Part shown: positions 35,023 through 45,320 of the stretch, piece after piece
Numbering within the stretch: the stretch's first letter is position 1
Layout: each line of letters opens with the position of its first letter
DNA from: an uncultured Chlorobiaceae bacterium
GTDB taxonomy: Bacteria > Bacteroidota > Chlorobiia > Chlorobiales > Chlorobiaceae
Assembly (NCBI GenBank): GCA_903895195.1
Contig: CAITSZ010000045.1
Coordinates: 1-64,000, forward strand
Direction of reading: 5' to 3'
Length of the DNA stretch: 64,000 nt
The notes under the pieces: model-generated
Seen by the model: only the letters and a program-made list of their open reading frames with translations
What the model was told of the DNA's origin: nothing
The model's database searches: none
Position numbers and translations under genes: made by a program

Positions 35023-35196
35023 CTTTTTTCCTTGTAAATAAAGTATATTTGCATCCTGTACGGCCCGAATATACATCTTTTTTTTGTAATTACGGCACAA
35101 TCTTTGCTACAGACTAAACCTGTTAAATATCGACATTTTTGGAGATCAAAAAATTCATTTTGATGCCATTCACCCTACCTATAAGCTCCTTTGACA

Positions 35197-36045
35197 ATGA
35201 ACAATATATTATTCAACAATCTGCCTTTACTTGTCCTTAACCAAATTGTTTCATTGCTCTATCTGTCGACGACGTTTCTGTATGGAGCCCATTTTTTTAA
35301 GGATACCCAGTATGCAAAAACATATAAACAACCGCTTCTTGCGCTGACAGTTCTGTCACACGTGGTTTACCTTGGACTTCTGACCTCTCTGGAAGGGTAC
35401 AAGATCAGCTATTCGACGGTCAATCTTATGACAATGGTAGCGCTGACGTTGACCATTACCTATCTTTTCATTGAGTTTACAACCAAAAGCGACAAAACCG
35501 GGTTTTTTGTTATCGCCTTTGCATCAGGAGCGCAGCTTATCTCCTCCATTCTTACCGCTCAACTGCCGAATACGGGAGTTGGAACGTTCAACGGCATCGG
35601 CATGGGGGTGCACATTATTGCCTCTATTTTCGGGTTCAGCGCTATAGCAATTGCAGGACTTTACAGCATTCTCTACCTGCTGCTCTTCCGTCAGATAGAA
35701 CAAAACCGCTTCGAGTTGCTGTTTCAGCGCCTTCCGAACCTTGAAATGCTTGAAAAGCTCACGATGCATGCCGTCTCTTTCGGGTTTCTTTTTCTCTCTA
35801 TTACTCTTTTTGCCGGTGTTGTTGAGCAGCAGGCTTCAGGCCAGACAATAAGCCTGCTTGAGCCAAAGCTGTTTACGCTGATTATTATATGGCTGCTTTA
35901 CGGGACAAGTATTTTTATCAAACCGATTATCGGCTGGGACATAAAGCATATGGCCTATTTATTTATAGTCCTGTTTGTTTTTATCACCTTGTTGATCGTT
36001 CTCATGACGTTTTTATCGCCAACGTTCCATAAGCTCAGCTTATAA
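35197..36045 (+). CDS. Cytochrome c assembly / HemX-type membrane protein (CcsA-like)
   Basis: About 282 residues from the ATG at 35197; an in-frame TTG lies two codons upstream. There are eight hydrophobic helices in the CcsA/CcmC/HemX pattern. The His residues of the family are visible (GVHIIASIFGF; MHAVSFGFLFLS; WDIKHMAYLF), but the classic WWD tryptophan motif is weak or absent. This fits HemX, a CcsA relative found directly upstream of hemA and thought to control glutamyl-tRNA reductase level. It precedes hemA by 104 bases, same strand. Confidence 0.8.
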   Translation: MNNILFNNLPLLVLNQIVSLLYLSTTFLYGAHFFKDTQYAKTYKQPLLALTVLSHVVYLGLLTSLEGYKISYSTVNLMTMVALTLTITYLFIEFTTKSDKTGFFVIAFASGAQLISSILTAQLPNTGVGTFNGIGMGVHIIASIFGFSAIAIAGLYSILYLLLFRQIEQNRFELLFQRLPNLEMLEKLTMHAVSFGFLFLSITLFAGVVEQQASGQTISLLEPKLFTLIIIWLLYGTSIFIKPIIGWDIKHMAYLFIVLFVFITLLIVLMTFLSPTFHKLSL

Positions 36046-36149
36046 ATTAGTTGTATTTGAATATTATAGGCATTTAGGATATATTTAAAGTTCAGTGCTA
36101 TTGTTCTGGATACTTTATCCGTAACCGGCTCACTTAAAAAAACTCTGCT

Positions 36150-37427
36150 ATGAATATCATTTCAGTTGGTGTCAACCACAAGACAGCACCTATTGAAATC
36201 CGCGAAAGAATCTCCCTCACTGAGGATCAAAACAAGGAGTTCATTACCGGCCTTATTTCAAGCGGATTGGCTCATGAAGCGATGGTGATTTCAACCTGTA
36301 ACCGCACAGAGCTTTATGTAGTACCGGCAATGCACGAAGTAACGGGTGAGTTCCTCAAGGAGTATCTGATCTCTTTCAAAGATGCCCGCAAGGAGGTTAG
36401 ACCGGAACATTTCTTCAACCGCTTTTACTGCGGCACTGCCCGGCATATATTTGAAGTTGCAAGCGCTATTGACTCCCTCGTGCTTGGTGAAGGCCAGATT
36501 CTCGGCCAGGTTAAAAACGCCTATCGAATAGCAGCCGAAACACAATCTGCAGGTATTCTTCTTACGCGCCTCTGCCATACAGCGTTCAGTGTGGCCAAGA
36601 AGGTGAAGACAAAAACTAAAATCATGGAGGGGGCTGTATCGGTTAGCTATGCTGCCGTTGAACTGGCCCAGAAGATATTTTCGAACCTCTCTCTGAAGAG
36701 GGTGCTGCTTATCGGAGCCGGTGAAACCGGTGAACTTGCGGCGAAACACATGTTTCAGAAAAACGCCCGCAATATTGTAATTACCAACAGAACACTTTCG
36801 AAAGCTGAAACTCTTGCCGAAGAACTCAATACCAACCAGGTTCTGCCCTTTGAATCGTTCAAGGATCATCTTCACGAATTTGATATCATCATCACGGCTG
36901 TCAGCACCAAGGAGTACATCCTTACAGAGGCTGAAATGCACCAGTCGATGCTTAAACGCAAGCTGAAACCGGTCATTATTCTTGATCTCGGTTTACCGAG
37001 AAACGTTGATCCCGGTATTGCCAAGCTGCAGAACATGTTCCTTAAAGACATTGATGCTCTCAAACATATCATTGATAAAAACCTTGAAAAGCGCAGTCTT
37101 GAACTGCCTAAGGTCAATGCCATAATCGAAGAGGAACTTATCGCTTTCGGTCAATGGATCAACACGTTGAAAGTGCGTCCGACGATTGTTGATCTCCAGT
37201 CGAAGTTTATTGAAATCAAGGAAAAAGAGATAGAGAGATACCGCTACAAGGTAAGCGAAGAGGAGCTGGCGAGAATGGAACACCTTACTGACAGGATTCT
37301 GAAAAAAATCCTGCATCATCCTATCAAAATGCTCAAAGCCCCTATTGATACAGTGGACTCTATACCGAGCAGAGTCAATCTTGTCCGCAACGTATTCGAT
37401 CTTGAAGAACCAAATCAGTCACACTAA
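36150..37427 (+). CDS. hemA: Glutamyl-tRNA reductase HemA
   Basis: A 425-residue enzyme of the C5 route: it reduces glutamyl-tRNA to glutamate-1-semialdehyde, the first committed step to heme and bacteriochlorophyll. Signature: [16 protein letters not shown] at the start, active-site Cys in [10 protein letters not shown] (about residue 50), [14 protein letters not shown], the NADP-binding [16 protein letters not shown], and the C-terminal dimerisation helices. It leads hemC and hemD in a tight operon, 19 bases ahead of hemC. Confidence 0.95.
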   Translation: MNIISVGVNHKTAPIEIRERISLTEDQNKEFITGLISSGLAHEAMVISTCNRTELYVVPAMHEVTGEFLKEYLISFKDARKEVRPEHFFNRFYCGTARHIFEVASAIDSLVLGEGQILGQVKNAYRIAAETQSAGILLTRLCHTAFSVAKKVKTKTKIMEGAVSVSYAAVELAQKIFSNLSLKRVLLIGAGETGELAAKHMFQKNARNIVITNRTLSKAETLAEELNTNQVLPFESFKDHLHEFDIIITAVSTKEYILTEAEMHQSMLKRKLKPVIILDLGLPRNVDPGIAKLQNMFLKDIDALKHIIDKNLEKRSLELPKVNAIIEEELIAFGQWINTLKVRPTIVDLQSKFIEIKEKEIERYRYKVSEEELARMEHLTDRILKKILHHPIKMLKAPIDTVDSIPSRVNLVRNVFDLEEPNQSH

Positions 37428-37446
37428 ATAAAAATCTGTAATTGCA

Positions 37447-38388
37447 TTGAAAAAACAGCTCATCATCGGCACAAGATCCAGCCCGCTCGCTTTGTGGCAG
37501 GCTGAATTTATCAAATCGGAACTTTCCAGACACTATCCTGAGCATGAAATCACACTGAAACTGGTTAAAACAACCGGTGATGTACTTCTTGACTCTCCCC
37601 TTTCAAAAATCGGGGACATGGGGCTGTTTACCAAAGACATCGAAAAACATCTGATCACCAAAGAGATCGACTTGGCGGTTCACAGTCTGAAGGATGTTCC
37701 TACAAGCACACCCGAAGGGCTTCTTATTACCTCTTTTACGGAACGAGAAGACACAAGGGATGTCATCATTTCAAAGAACGGTGTAAAACTGAAGGACCTG
37801 CCACAAGGTGCAAAAGTAGCGACAAGCAGCCTTCGCCGTATGTCTCAGTTACTGAGCCTGCGTCCTGATTTGGATATATGTGATATCAGAGGCAATCTCA
37901 ACACCCGTTTCCAGAAATTTGATGACGGGATATTTGACGCAATGATGCTTGCTTATGCCGGCGTATTCCGTCTGAACTTCAGCGATCGCATCTCTGAAAT
38001 CCTTCCGCACGAAGTGATGCTTCCTGCAGTTGGTCAAGGTGCTCTCGGTATTGAGACCCGTGTCGATGATGAGCAGACAAGAGAGATTGTAAGAATTCTC
38101 AATCATTCCACTACAGAATACTGTTGCAGGGCTGAACGTGCATTGCTGCGTCATCTGCAGGGTGGTTGCCAGATTCCTATCGGTGCTTATGCCTCATTTA
38201 AAAACGGCACACTGAAACTTCTTGCCTATGTCGGTTCTGTTGACGGCAAAACAGGATTGCACAATGAAATCACTAAAACCGGTCTTACTTCGCCCGAGCA
38301 GGCTGAAGAAGTCGGTATTGCTCTTGCAAACGAGTTGCTGAAACAGGGTGCAGAAAAAATTCTGTCGGAAATCCGCAAAACCCGCTGA
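37447..38388 (+). CDS. hemC: Porphobilinogen deaminase HemC
   Basis: A 313-residue enzyme that joins four porphobilinogens into hydroxymethylbilane. The start codon is TTG, giving [18 protein letters not shown]; no ATG lies at a suitable place. Motifs: [32 protein letters not shown], and the dipyrromethane cofactor Cys in [15 protein letters not shown]. The stop overlaps the hemD start (TGATG), so the two are translationally coupled. Confidence 0.94.
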   Translation: MKKQLIIGTRSSPLALWQAEFIKSELSRHYPEHEITLKLVKTTGDVLLDSPLSKIGDMGLFTKDIEKHLITKEIDLAVHSLKDVPTSTPEGLLITSFTEREDTRDVIISKNGVKLKDLPQGAKVATSSLRRMSQLLSLRPDLDICDIRGNLNTRFQKFDDGIFDAMMLAYAGVFRLNFSDRISEILPHEVMLPAVGQGALGIETRVDDEQTREIVRILNHSTTEYCCRAERALLRHLQGGCQIPIGAYASFKNGTLKLLAYVGSVDGKTGLHNEITKTGLTSPEQAEEVGIALANELLKQGAEKILSEIRKTR

Positions 38389-39128
38389 TGAAAACTGTCC
38401 TTGTCACTCGACCGAAAGATCAGGCAGCTTCATTTGTTAAAGAACTGGAACAGTATGGTCTGAGCTCTTTTGTCTTCCCGACAATTGAGATCAGGCCGGT
38501 TTCGGGTTGGAAAGTTCCTGAGCTGAGCGATTTTGACGGGGTCTTTTTTACAAGTCCAAACAGTGTCAGCTTTTTTATGGAGCGCTTGCTCCTTGAGAGT
38601 CCTGAAGAGCTGAAAAGCCTTCAAAAACTCAAGGTTTGGGCTGTAGGTAAAACAACAGCTCAGGACTTGGCGGTTCACGGCGTCACTACTGAACCGATAC
38701 CTAAGATTGCCGATGCCGTTACCCTGATGGAAGAGATCGGTGATGATGCAATCAGGGGGAACACTTTTCTTTTTCTCAGAGGGAGTCTTTCACTGGGAAC
38801 CATTCCTCGAGTGATCGAAAAACGGGGAGGAGCCTGTGTCGAACTGACTGTTTATGAAAACCTTCCTCCTTCTCTTGAAGATAGCGCGAAGGTAAAAAAA
38901 CTGCTTGAACAGGGCGAGCTTTCCTGCCTTTCTTTTACCAGCCCATCTACGGCGGTTAATTTTTTTGAAGCACTGGGATCCACGACCCTGCCTCTTGGAG
39001 TGCAGATAGCAGCCATAGGCACTACAACAGCTAATGCGCTAGAAAAACTGGGGATCCAGGTTGATGTTATCCCTGAAGATTTCAATGCGACCAGCTTTGC
39101 GAAAGCTATCGCTGAAGCTCTGCAGTAA
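38388..39128 (+). CDS. hemD: Uroporphyrinogen-III synthase HemD
   Basis: A 246-residue two-lobed protein of the HemD family, which is poorly conserved. Recognised features are the N-terminal [41 protein letters not shown], the second-lobe [15 protein letters not shown], and [15 protein letters not shown]. It closes ring D with inversion to give uroporphyrinogen III. Position overlapping hemC by one codon secures the assignment. The downstream gene is convergent, 19 bases away. Confidence 0.92.
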   Translation: MKTVLVTRPKDQAASFVKELEQYGLSSFVFPTIEIRPVSGWKVPELSDFDGVFFTSPNSVSFFMERLLLESPEELKSLQKLKVWAVGKTTAQDLAVHGVTTEPIPKIADAVTLMEEIGDDAIRGNTFLFLRGSLSLGTIPRVIEKRGGACVELTVYENLPPSLEDSAKVKKLLEQGELSCLSFTSPSTAVNFFEALGSTTLPLGVQIAAIGTTTANALEKLGIQVDVIPEDFNATSFAKAIAEALQ

Positions 39129-39147
39129 CCTTCAGTAACGTTATTGC

Positions 39148-39678
39148 CTAAACATCATCATCGGGCAAGTCATGCTCTATGTCGGGTATATCATCGTCCA
39201 GAAACACCGCACTTGCAATGAATTCAGTCTCTTCGACTTTTTTCTTTTCCGGTTCTTTTCTTTCATGAAAAAGCGGGAACTGCCTCTCACTCTCCGATTG
39301 ATGAAAGCGTGAGCCTTTGCTCCGTTTCATTGTAATCTCTTCATCGCCCTCTCCACTTCCGTTATCCTCTTCTTCCTGCTTTGAAGATTTACCTTGTTGA
39401 GAAGCAGGGGATTTTTTCTGACGGGATGAGGCCCGCTGATTCATTTTTTCAAATGATGCAAATTCCTGTTCGAGCGTTTCCCTGACAGATTCTTCAAGTT
39501 CCATGCGCATGGCATGCAGCAACTGTATGGAATCGGATCTATGCTGAGCAAGTTCGCGACGAAGTTCACGTCCGGTTTTTTCAATCTCCTTCCGTTCTCT
39601 TCCCGGCCAGCCAGTCAGCATAAGTGCAAGTACACCGATAAGCAGGACAACAATAACGATAAGCAGGGTAATTATCAT
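39148..39678 (-). CDS. Single-pass membrane protein with charged cytoplasmic tail, function unknown
   Basis: A 176-residue protein: one N-terminal transmembrane helix (residues 2-24), then a helical charged segment (GRELRRELAQHRSDSIQLLHAMRMELEESVRETLEQEF) that could form a coiled coil. A low-complexity Lys/Glu/Ser-rich tail and a very acidic end (DDDIPDIEHDLPDDDV) follow. No family is recognised. The layout recalls DUF948-like or RmuC-type N-termini, but nothing more. It is transcribed after the histidinol-phosphatase-like gene, 9 bases behind it, and may be its operon partner. Confidence 0.7.
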   Translation of the reverse strand: MIITLLIVIVVLLIGVLALMLTGWPGRERKEIEKTGRELRRELAQHRSDSIQLLHAMRMELEESVRETLEQEFASFEKMNQRASSRQKKSPASQQGKSSKQEEEDNGSGEGDEEITMKRSKGSRFHQSESERQFPLFHERKEPEKKKVEETEFIASAVFLDDDIPDIEHDLPDDDV

Positions 39679-39687
39679 TATGAATGG

Positions 39688-40455
39688 TTAAAGATGTTTT
39701 TCTATTGAATCCAGCAGAGTTGTGCCGATTTCCTTATTGGCACTGACAAGACCTTCACCGAATGCGGTTGTCACTCCCGCATAATCGAAACAGCATCCAC
39801 CCGCTTCAAGCACTACAGGAATCAGTGCGGCACAATCCCATGGGCACATGATCTTGTCTACAGACACTTCCGCCCGGCCTGAGGCAACAAGCATATGTCC
39901 GTAGCAGTCACCCCAGCCCCTGACAAGACCGGCATCAAGTCGAAGCATATCGACAGGATGAAGGGTGGGAGGATCGAGGAGATACTCTCTTTCAGTATAG
40001 AGAACTGTTGATTTTCTGACTTCGGCAATAGAGGAAACCGTTATCGGTGATCCATTGAGAAAAGCTCCACTTCCCCGTTCGGCATAGTAGAGTTCACCAA
40101 GCGCCGGGAAATGAACAACCCCGAGCTTCAGAAATCCCTCAACTTCAAGAGCTATCAAAACACCGTAAAGCGGCACTCCATGAATAAACGCCTTGGTGCC
40201 GTCTATAGGATCAATAATCCATCGACGACTGTTCCTGGATGGCCGCTCATCAAATTCCTCTCCAAGAAGTCCGTCGTCAGGAAAGCGTGAGGTAATGGCT
40301 GCTCGAATAAGCTCTTCGGCTTTACGGTCAGCTTCTGTAACCGGTGTTGCGTCCCTTTTTGTAAAGACCTGAAGCGATTTACGGGAAAAATAGTCAAGGG
40401 TTAACCGGCCGGCCTGTTCGGCCAATTCTACGGCAAGCTGAAGATCGGAAGTCAT
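39688..40455 (-). CDS. Inositol monophosphatase family protein, probably histidinol-phosphatase HisN
   Basis: About 255 residues from the ATG at 40455 (MTSDLQLAVELAEQAGRLTLDYF). An upstream in-frame extension to 40551 lacks family similarity. Metal motifs: TEADRKAEELIR, GEEF (Glu), DPIDGTKAFIHGVPLYGVLIAL (DPxDGT), and the C-terminal WDCAALIPVVLEAGG. The FIHGVP variant of the family separates HisN-type histidinol phosphatases from inositol phosphatases, so HisN is likely. It would remove phosphate from histidinol phosphate in histidine synthesis. Confidence 0.85.
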   Translation of the reverse strand: MTSDLQLAVELAEQAGRLTLDYFSRKSLQVFTKRDATPVTEADRKAEELIRAAITSRFPDDGLLGEEFDERPSRNSRRWIIDPIDGTKAFIHGVPLYGVLIALEVEGFLKLGVVHFPALGELYYAERGSGAFLNGSPITVSSIAEVRKSTVLYTEREYLLDPPTLHPVDMLRLDAGLVRGWGDCYGHMLVASGRAEVSVDKIMCPWDCAALIPVVLEAGGCCFDYAGVTTAFGEGLVSANKEIGTTLLDSIEKHL

Positions 40456-40625
40456 AGTTTTGTGGTGGGTTTTGACTGTGTGAACAAAATAAAAGTTAAC
40501 ATTATTCACTTCTGCAAAGAGGATGAGCAGATTATTCCCTTTTTTTTTCAATATTCAAGGGAGAAATTATAGAAGTGGAAAAAACTGCCGACAGTTAAGT
40601 TAGTTAATCAATATCGTAAAACACA

Positions 40626-42167
40626 ATGAAACGCTTAATTGCGGAACGCGAAAAAGCTCGCCTTGGAGGCGGAGAAAAGCGGATAGAGGCACAGCATAAA
40701 AAAGGAAAATTCACAGCGCGTGAACGAGTTGATATGCTGCTTGACGAAGGCAGTTTTGAAGAGTACGACATGTTCGTCACTCACAGGACGACTGATTTCA
40801 GCCTGGACAAGGAACAATATCTCTCTGATGGGGTTATAACCGGGCATGGAACTATAGATGGGCGCACCGTTTTTATCTTTTCTCAGGACTTTACTGTGCT
40901 GGGCGGCTCCCTGTCTGAAACCAATGCCCTTAAAATCTGCAAGGTGATGGATCAGGCGATGAAGGTTGGAGCGCCCCTGATCGGCATTAATGACAGCGGA
41001 GGAGCAAGAATTCAGGAAGGTGTAAGAAGCCTTTCAGGATATGCAAGTATTTTTCAGCGAAACATTATGGCTTCGGGGGTCATTCCTCAGATATCAGCTA
41101 TTTTCGGGCCGTGCGCCGGCGGTGCAGTCTATTCTCCTGCACTTACTGACTTTGTCGTGATGGCTGATAAAACCAGTTACATGTTTGTAACCGGACCGAA
41201 AGTTGTTAAAACTGTTACCGGTGAGTCTATCACTGATGAAGATCTTGGCGGAGCAACAGTTCATGCAACCAAATCCGGAGTCACCCATTTTGTAGGAGCT
41301 AATGAGACGGAAGGGATACTTCTGATTAAAAAACTGCTCAGTTACCTGCCGCAGAACAACCTTGAAGAACCGCCACTTGCAGTTTGCAGCGACCCTGCTG
41401 ACCGGCTGGATGAGAAGCTGAATACTATCATACCTGAAAAACCATCAATTCCTTACGATGTCAAGGATATTATTCATTCGATTGCTGATAATGGGGAGTT
41501 TCTTGAAGTTCAGCGGCAATATGCCCGAAACATCGTTGTCGGATTTGTCACGTTTAATGGGATATCAACCGGTATTGTTGCCAATCAGCCGAACTTCCTT
41601 GCTGGATGCCTTGATATTAACGCTTCACGCAAAGCTGCCCGCTTTGTAAGATTCTGCGATGCTTTCAATATCCCGATAGTTACTCTTGTCGATGTTCCGG
41701 GATTTCTTCCTGGAAGCGCTCAGGAGTTTGAAGGTATTATCAGTAATGGTGCGAAACTGATATTTGCTTACGGAGAGGCCACCGTTCCGAAAATCACTAT
41801 TATTCTGCGAAAGGCTTATGGCGGAGCTTACATTGTCATGAGTTCCAAGCAGTTGCGCGGGGATGTCAATTATGCGTGGCCAACGGCAGAGATTGCGGTC
41901 ATGGGACCAATCGGTGCTATTGAGGTGCTCTATAACAGGGATCTTCAGGCAATGGAAAACCCTGAAGAACGGGCCAAGTTTGTGGCAGATAATGCCGCGG
42001 AGTATCGTGAGAAATTTTCAAATCCATATGAAGCAGCAAAATACGGCTATATTGACGATGTCATTGAGCCACGCAATACCCGGTTCAGAATAATCCGTGC
42101 TTTACAGATGCTCTCAACAAAGAAAGATGCCAACCCTCCGAAAAAGCACTCTACTCTGCCACTTTAA
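40626..42167 (+). CDS. mmdA: Carboxyltransferase (alpha) subunit of a sodium-pump acyl-CoA decarboxylase
   Basis: A 513-residue carboxyltransferase of the MmdA/propionyl-CoA carboxylase beta type. The N-terminus has RLGGGEKRIEAQHKKGKFTARERVDMLLDEGSFEE. The two carboxyltransferase domains show GVITGHGTIDGRTVFIFSQDFTVLGGSLSE, GINDSGGARIQEGV, and VTLVDVPGFLPGSAQEFEGI. It moves the carboxyl group from (S)-methylmalonyl-CoA to biotin. The three genes behind it (gamma, biotin carrier, beta) show it belongs to a membrane decarboxylase rather than a soluble carboxylase; no biotin carboxylase gene is present. Confidence 0.9.
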   Translation: MKRLIAEREKARLGGGEKRIEAQHKKGKFTARERVDMLLDEGSFEEYDMFVTHRTTDFSLDKEQYLSDGVITGHGTIDGRTVFIFSQDFTVLGGSLSETNALKICKVMDQAMKVGAPLIGINDSGGARIQEGVRSLSGYASIFQRNIMASGVIPQISAIFGPCAGGAVYSPALTDFVVMADKTSYMFVTGPKVVKTVTGESITDEDLGGATVHATKSGVTHFVGANETEGILLIKKLLSYLPQNNLEEPPLAVCSDPADRLDEKLNTIIPEKPSIPYDVKDIIHSIADNGEFLEVQRQYARNIVVGFVTFNGISTGIVANQPNFLAGCLDINASRKAARFVRFCDAFNIPIVTLVDVPGFLPGSAQEFEGIISNGAKLIFAYGEATVPKITIILRKAYGGAYIVMSSKQLRGDVNYAWPTAEIAVMGPIGAIEVLYNRDLQAMENPEERAKFVADNAAEYREKFSNPYEAAKYGYIDDVIEPRNTRFRIIRALQMLSTKKDANPPKKHSTLPL

Positions 42168-42182
42168 CAGTAAAAGATAGCA

Positions 42183-42563
42183 ATGACTACAATCGTTCAC
42201 CTGTTGCCGATAGATCTTTCAGCTATCGGGCTTGAACATCTGACGCTTGCCGTCATTGGCTATAGCGTTGTGTTTCTTTCGCTTTTTCTGCTGTTTCTGG
42301 TGTTCAGTGTGCTTCCGAATTTTCTGGCCCGAAACCTGAGAAAGAAATTTCAAAAAGAGAGTGGTGAAGAAAAAACAGCTCTTCCTGTTACTACGATTCC
42401 TGGAGAGGTGGGTGCCGCGATCGCTACGGCTATAGCACTCTACCTTGAAGAGCTGCATGATGAGGAATCGGCGATTCTGACCATTAAGAAAGTAGGGAAA
42501 TCCTATTCGCCCTGGAATTCAAAAATCTATAATGTTATTAACTTTAACCGCTTTCAACGATGA
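42183..42563 (+). CDS. OadG/MmdD-type gamma (delta) subunit of the decarboxylase
   Basis: A 126-residue protein with one N-terminal transmembrane helix (LAVIGYSVVFLSLFLLFLVFSVL), a basic/charged linker, and a C-terminal region with VAAAIATAIALYLEELHDEE and WNSKIYNVINFNRFQR. This is the OadG-family layout: a membrane anchor that joins the carboxyltransferase to the pump subunit. It starts 15 bases after mmdA and overlaps the biotin carrier gene by 4 bases. Confidence 0.87.
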   Translation: MTTIVHLLPIDLSAIGLEHLTLAVIGYSVVFLSLFLLFLVFSVLPNFLARNLRKKFQKESGEEKTALPVTTIPGEVGAAIATAIALYLEELHDEESAILTIKKVGKSYSPWNSKIYNVINFNRFQR

Positions 42564-42976
42564 GACGATATAAATTCACGATAAGTGGAAACAAGTATAA
42601 CGTTGAAATAAAATCCCTGGAAGAGAATAATGCAGAGGTCGAGGTAAACGGCACTTCTTATCAGGTTGGACTTGGAAAGGAGATAAAAACGCCTCAAACA
42701 CCGAAACTTGTCCGTTACAATCCTCCTGCACCGCCGAAAACGCCGGTACTCAGCTCTACCGGAATGAGTTCGATCAGAGCTCCCCTTCCCGGAACGATTA
42801 TTGCAATTTCGGTACTGCCTGGCATGCAGATTAAACTTGATCAGCCCGTAATTATTCTTGAAGCCATGAAAATGGAAAACAATGTTTTTGCTGAAAAGTC
42901 AGGTACTGTTAAAACAGTTAAAGTTGCCGTAGGCGATACCGTGATGCAGGGCGATATTCTGATCGAAATTGAATAA
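42560..42976 (+). CDS. Biotin carrier protein of the decarboxylase (MmdC-like)
   Basis: A 138-residue protein with a C-terminal biotinyl domain: the attachment site EAMKMEN (Lys about residue 104) lies in LDQPVIILEAMKMEN, preceded by IRAPLPGTIIAI. A Pro-rich hinge (PPAPPKTP) separates it from a small N-terminal domain (YKFTISGNKYNVEI). It carries CO2 from the alpha to the beta subunit. It overlaps the gamma gene by 4 bases and lies 8 bases before the beta gene. Confidence 0.92.
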   Translation: MRRYKFTISGNKYNVEIKSLEENNAEVEVNGTSYQVGLGKEIKTPQTPKLVRYNPPAPPKTPVLSSTGMSSIRAPLPGTIIAISVLPGMQIKLDQPVIILEAMKMENNVFAEKSGTVKTVKVAVGDTVMQGDILIEIE

Positions 42977-42984
42977 ACATCACT

Positions 42985-44121
42985 ATGGAAGGGTTTGTAC
43001 GTTTTTTTGAGAATACCGGCTTTGCCAATGTAACACCAGGACACCTGTTGATGATTCTGGTGGGACTGCTATTCATTTTTCTTGCTATCCGATATGAATA
43101 TAAACCGCTTCTCCTTGTCCCGATTGGATTTGGAATACTGATCGGCAACACGCCATTTGTTGAACATGCTGGACTCCACCTGGGGATATATGAGGACGGG
43201 AGTGTGATGAATTATCTTTACATGGGTGTCCTGAAAGGGATTTTTCCTCCGCTGATTTTTCTCGGAATCGGTGCGCTGACAGATTTTTCACCGCTGATAT
43301 CAAACCCAAAACTCATGCTGCTTGGCGGCGCTGCACAGCTTGGCATTTTTTTAACCTATATCGGCGCTATTTCTCTGGGATTTACCAATCCGGAGGCTGC
43401 ATCAATCGGAATAATCGGCGGTGCTGACGGCCCAACGGCAATCTTCCTCTCTTCAAAGCTTGCTCCGCATCTCATCGGCCCTATCGCCATTGCCGCCTAT
43501 TCATACATGGCTCTTCTTCCAGTCATTCAGACACCGATCATGCGCCTTTTGACCACTAAAAAAGAACGCAGAATAAAAATGAAGCCGCCGCGGTCTGTAA
43601 GCAAAATGGAAAAAATACTCTTTCCGGTTGTGGCTCTTCTTCTTACAGGGTTTATCGCTCCGGGCTCACTGCCGCTTCTCGGCATGCTCTTTTTTGGCAA
43701 TCTCCTCAAAGAATCCATGGTAACTCAACGTCTTGCAGATACGGCAAGAAATACCATGATCGATATAGTCACCATTATTCTTGGCCTTACCATCGGAGCG
43801 TCTACCCAGGCTACAACCTTTCTTACACAACAATCATTGCACATTTTTGTTCTCGGCGCAACGGCTTTTATGTTTTCAACTGCCGGAGGAGTGCTTTTTG
43901 CCAAAATCATGAACCTTTTTCTTTCAGCGGAAAACAAGATCAATCCTCTGATTGGTGCGGCAGGAGTCTCGGCAGTGCCTGACAGTGCGCTTGTGGTGCA
44001 GATGGAAGGACTTAAAGCTGACCCCGACAATCACCTGATCATGCATGCCATGGCTCCGAATGTTGCCGGCGTAATCGGTTCGGCGGTCGCAGCCGGCATT
44101 ATGATGAGTTTTTTACTGTAA
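42985..44121 (+). CDS. Sodium-translocating decarboxylase beta subunit (OadB/MmdB)
   Basis: A 378-residue protein with about nine to eleven transmembrane helices. The conserved sodium/carboxybiotin site is GGADGPTAIF (about residues 149-158), with an essential Asp. A second family motif GAAGVSAVPDSALVVQ lies near residue 328. It couples decarboxylation of carboxybiotin to Na+ export. In an autotrophic green sulfur bacterium it would serve propionate/methylmalonyl-CoA metabolism or pH/Na+ balance; the exact acid substrate cannot be decided from this subunit. Confidence 0.93.
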   Translation: MEGFVRFFENTGFANVTPGHLLMILVGLLFIFLAIRYEYKPLLLVPIGFGILIGNTPFVEHAGLHLGIYEDGSVMNYLYMGVLKGIFPPLIFLGIGALTDFSPLISNPKLMLLGGAAQLGIFLTYIGAISLGFTNPEAASIGIIGGADGPTAIFLSSKLAPHLIGPIAIAAYSYMALLPVIQTPIMRLLTTKKERRIKMKPPRSVSKMEKILFPVVALLLTGFIAPGSLPLLGMLFFGNLLKESMVTQRLADTARNTMIDIVTIILGLTIGASTQATTFLTQQSLHIFVLGATAFMFSTAGGVLFAKIMNLFLSAENKINPLIGAAGVSAVPDSALVVQMEGLKADPDNHLIMHAMAPNVAGVIGSAVAAGIMMSFLL

Positions 44122-44233
44122 CATGCTGTCCTGATAAAATATACTTGGCCCTTTTGTGATTGGTTCATCAATGGCATTTTTTCACTTCGGGTGCTTCGCT
44201 ATGTTCATGGATTTTCGTATTTTTGGCTTTTAA

Positions 44234-45241
<1,008 letters not shown>

Positions 45242-45271
45242 CCCTCTTTTTTAAGAATTTTCTTTTTACAA

Positions 45272-45302
45272 GCCCGGCTGTACTTTCAGGATACAGCCGG
45301 GC
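45272..45302 (+). terminator. Intrinsic terminator after hemB
   Basis: GCCCGGCTGTA (45272-45282) and TACAGCCGGGC (45292-45302) form a perfect 11-bp GC-rich stem with a 9-base loop, followed by ATTTT. It lies 31 bases after the hemB stop and 19 bases before aroC, so aroC needs its own start signal or partial read-through. Confidence 0.88.
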
Positions 45303-45320
45303 ATTTTACTGTTTACAACC

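Noticed and set aside
36291-36941. 216-codon frame antisense to hemA
   Set aside because: HemA motifs lie on the plus strand across the same bases; the reverse frame has no domain.
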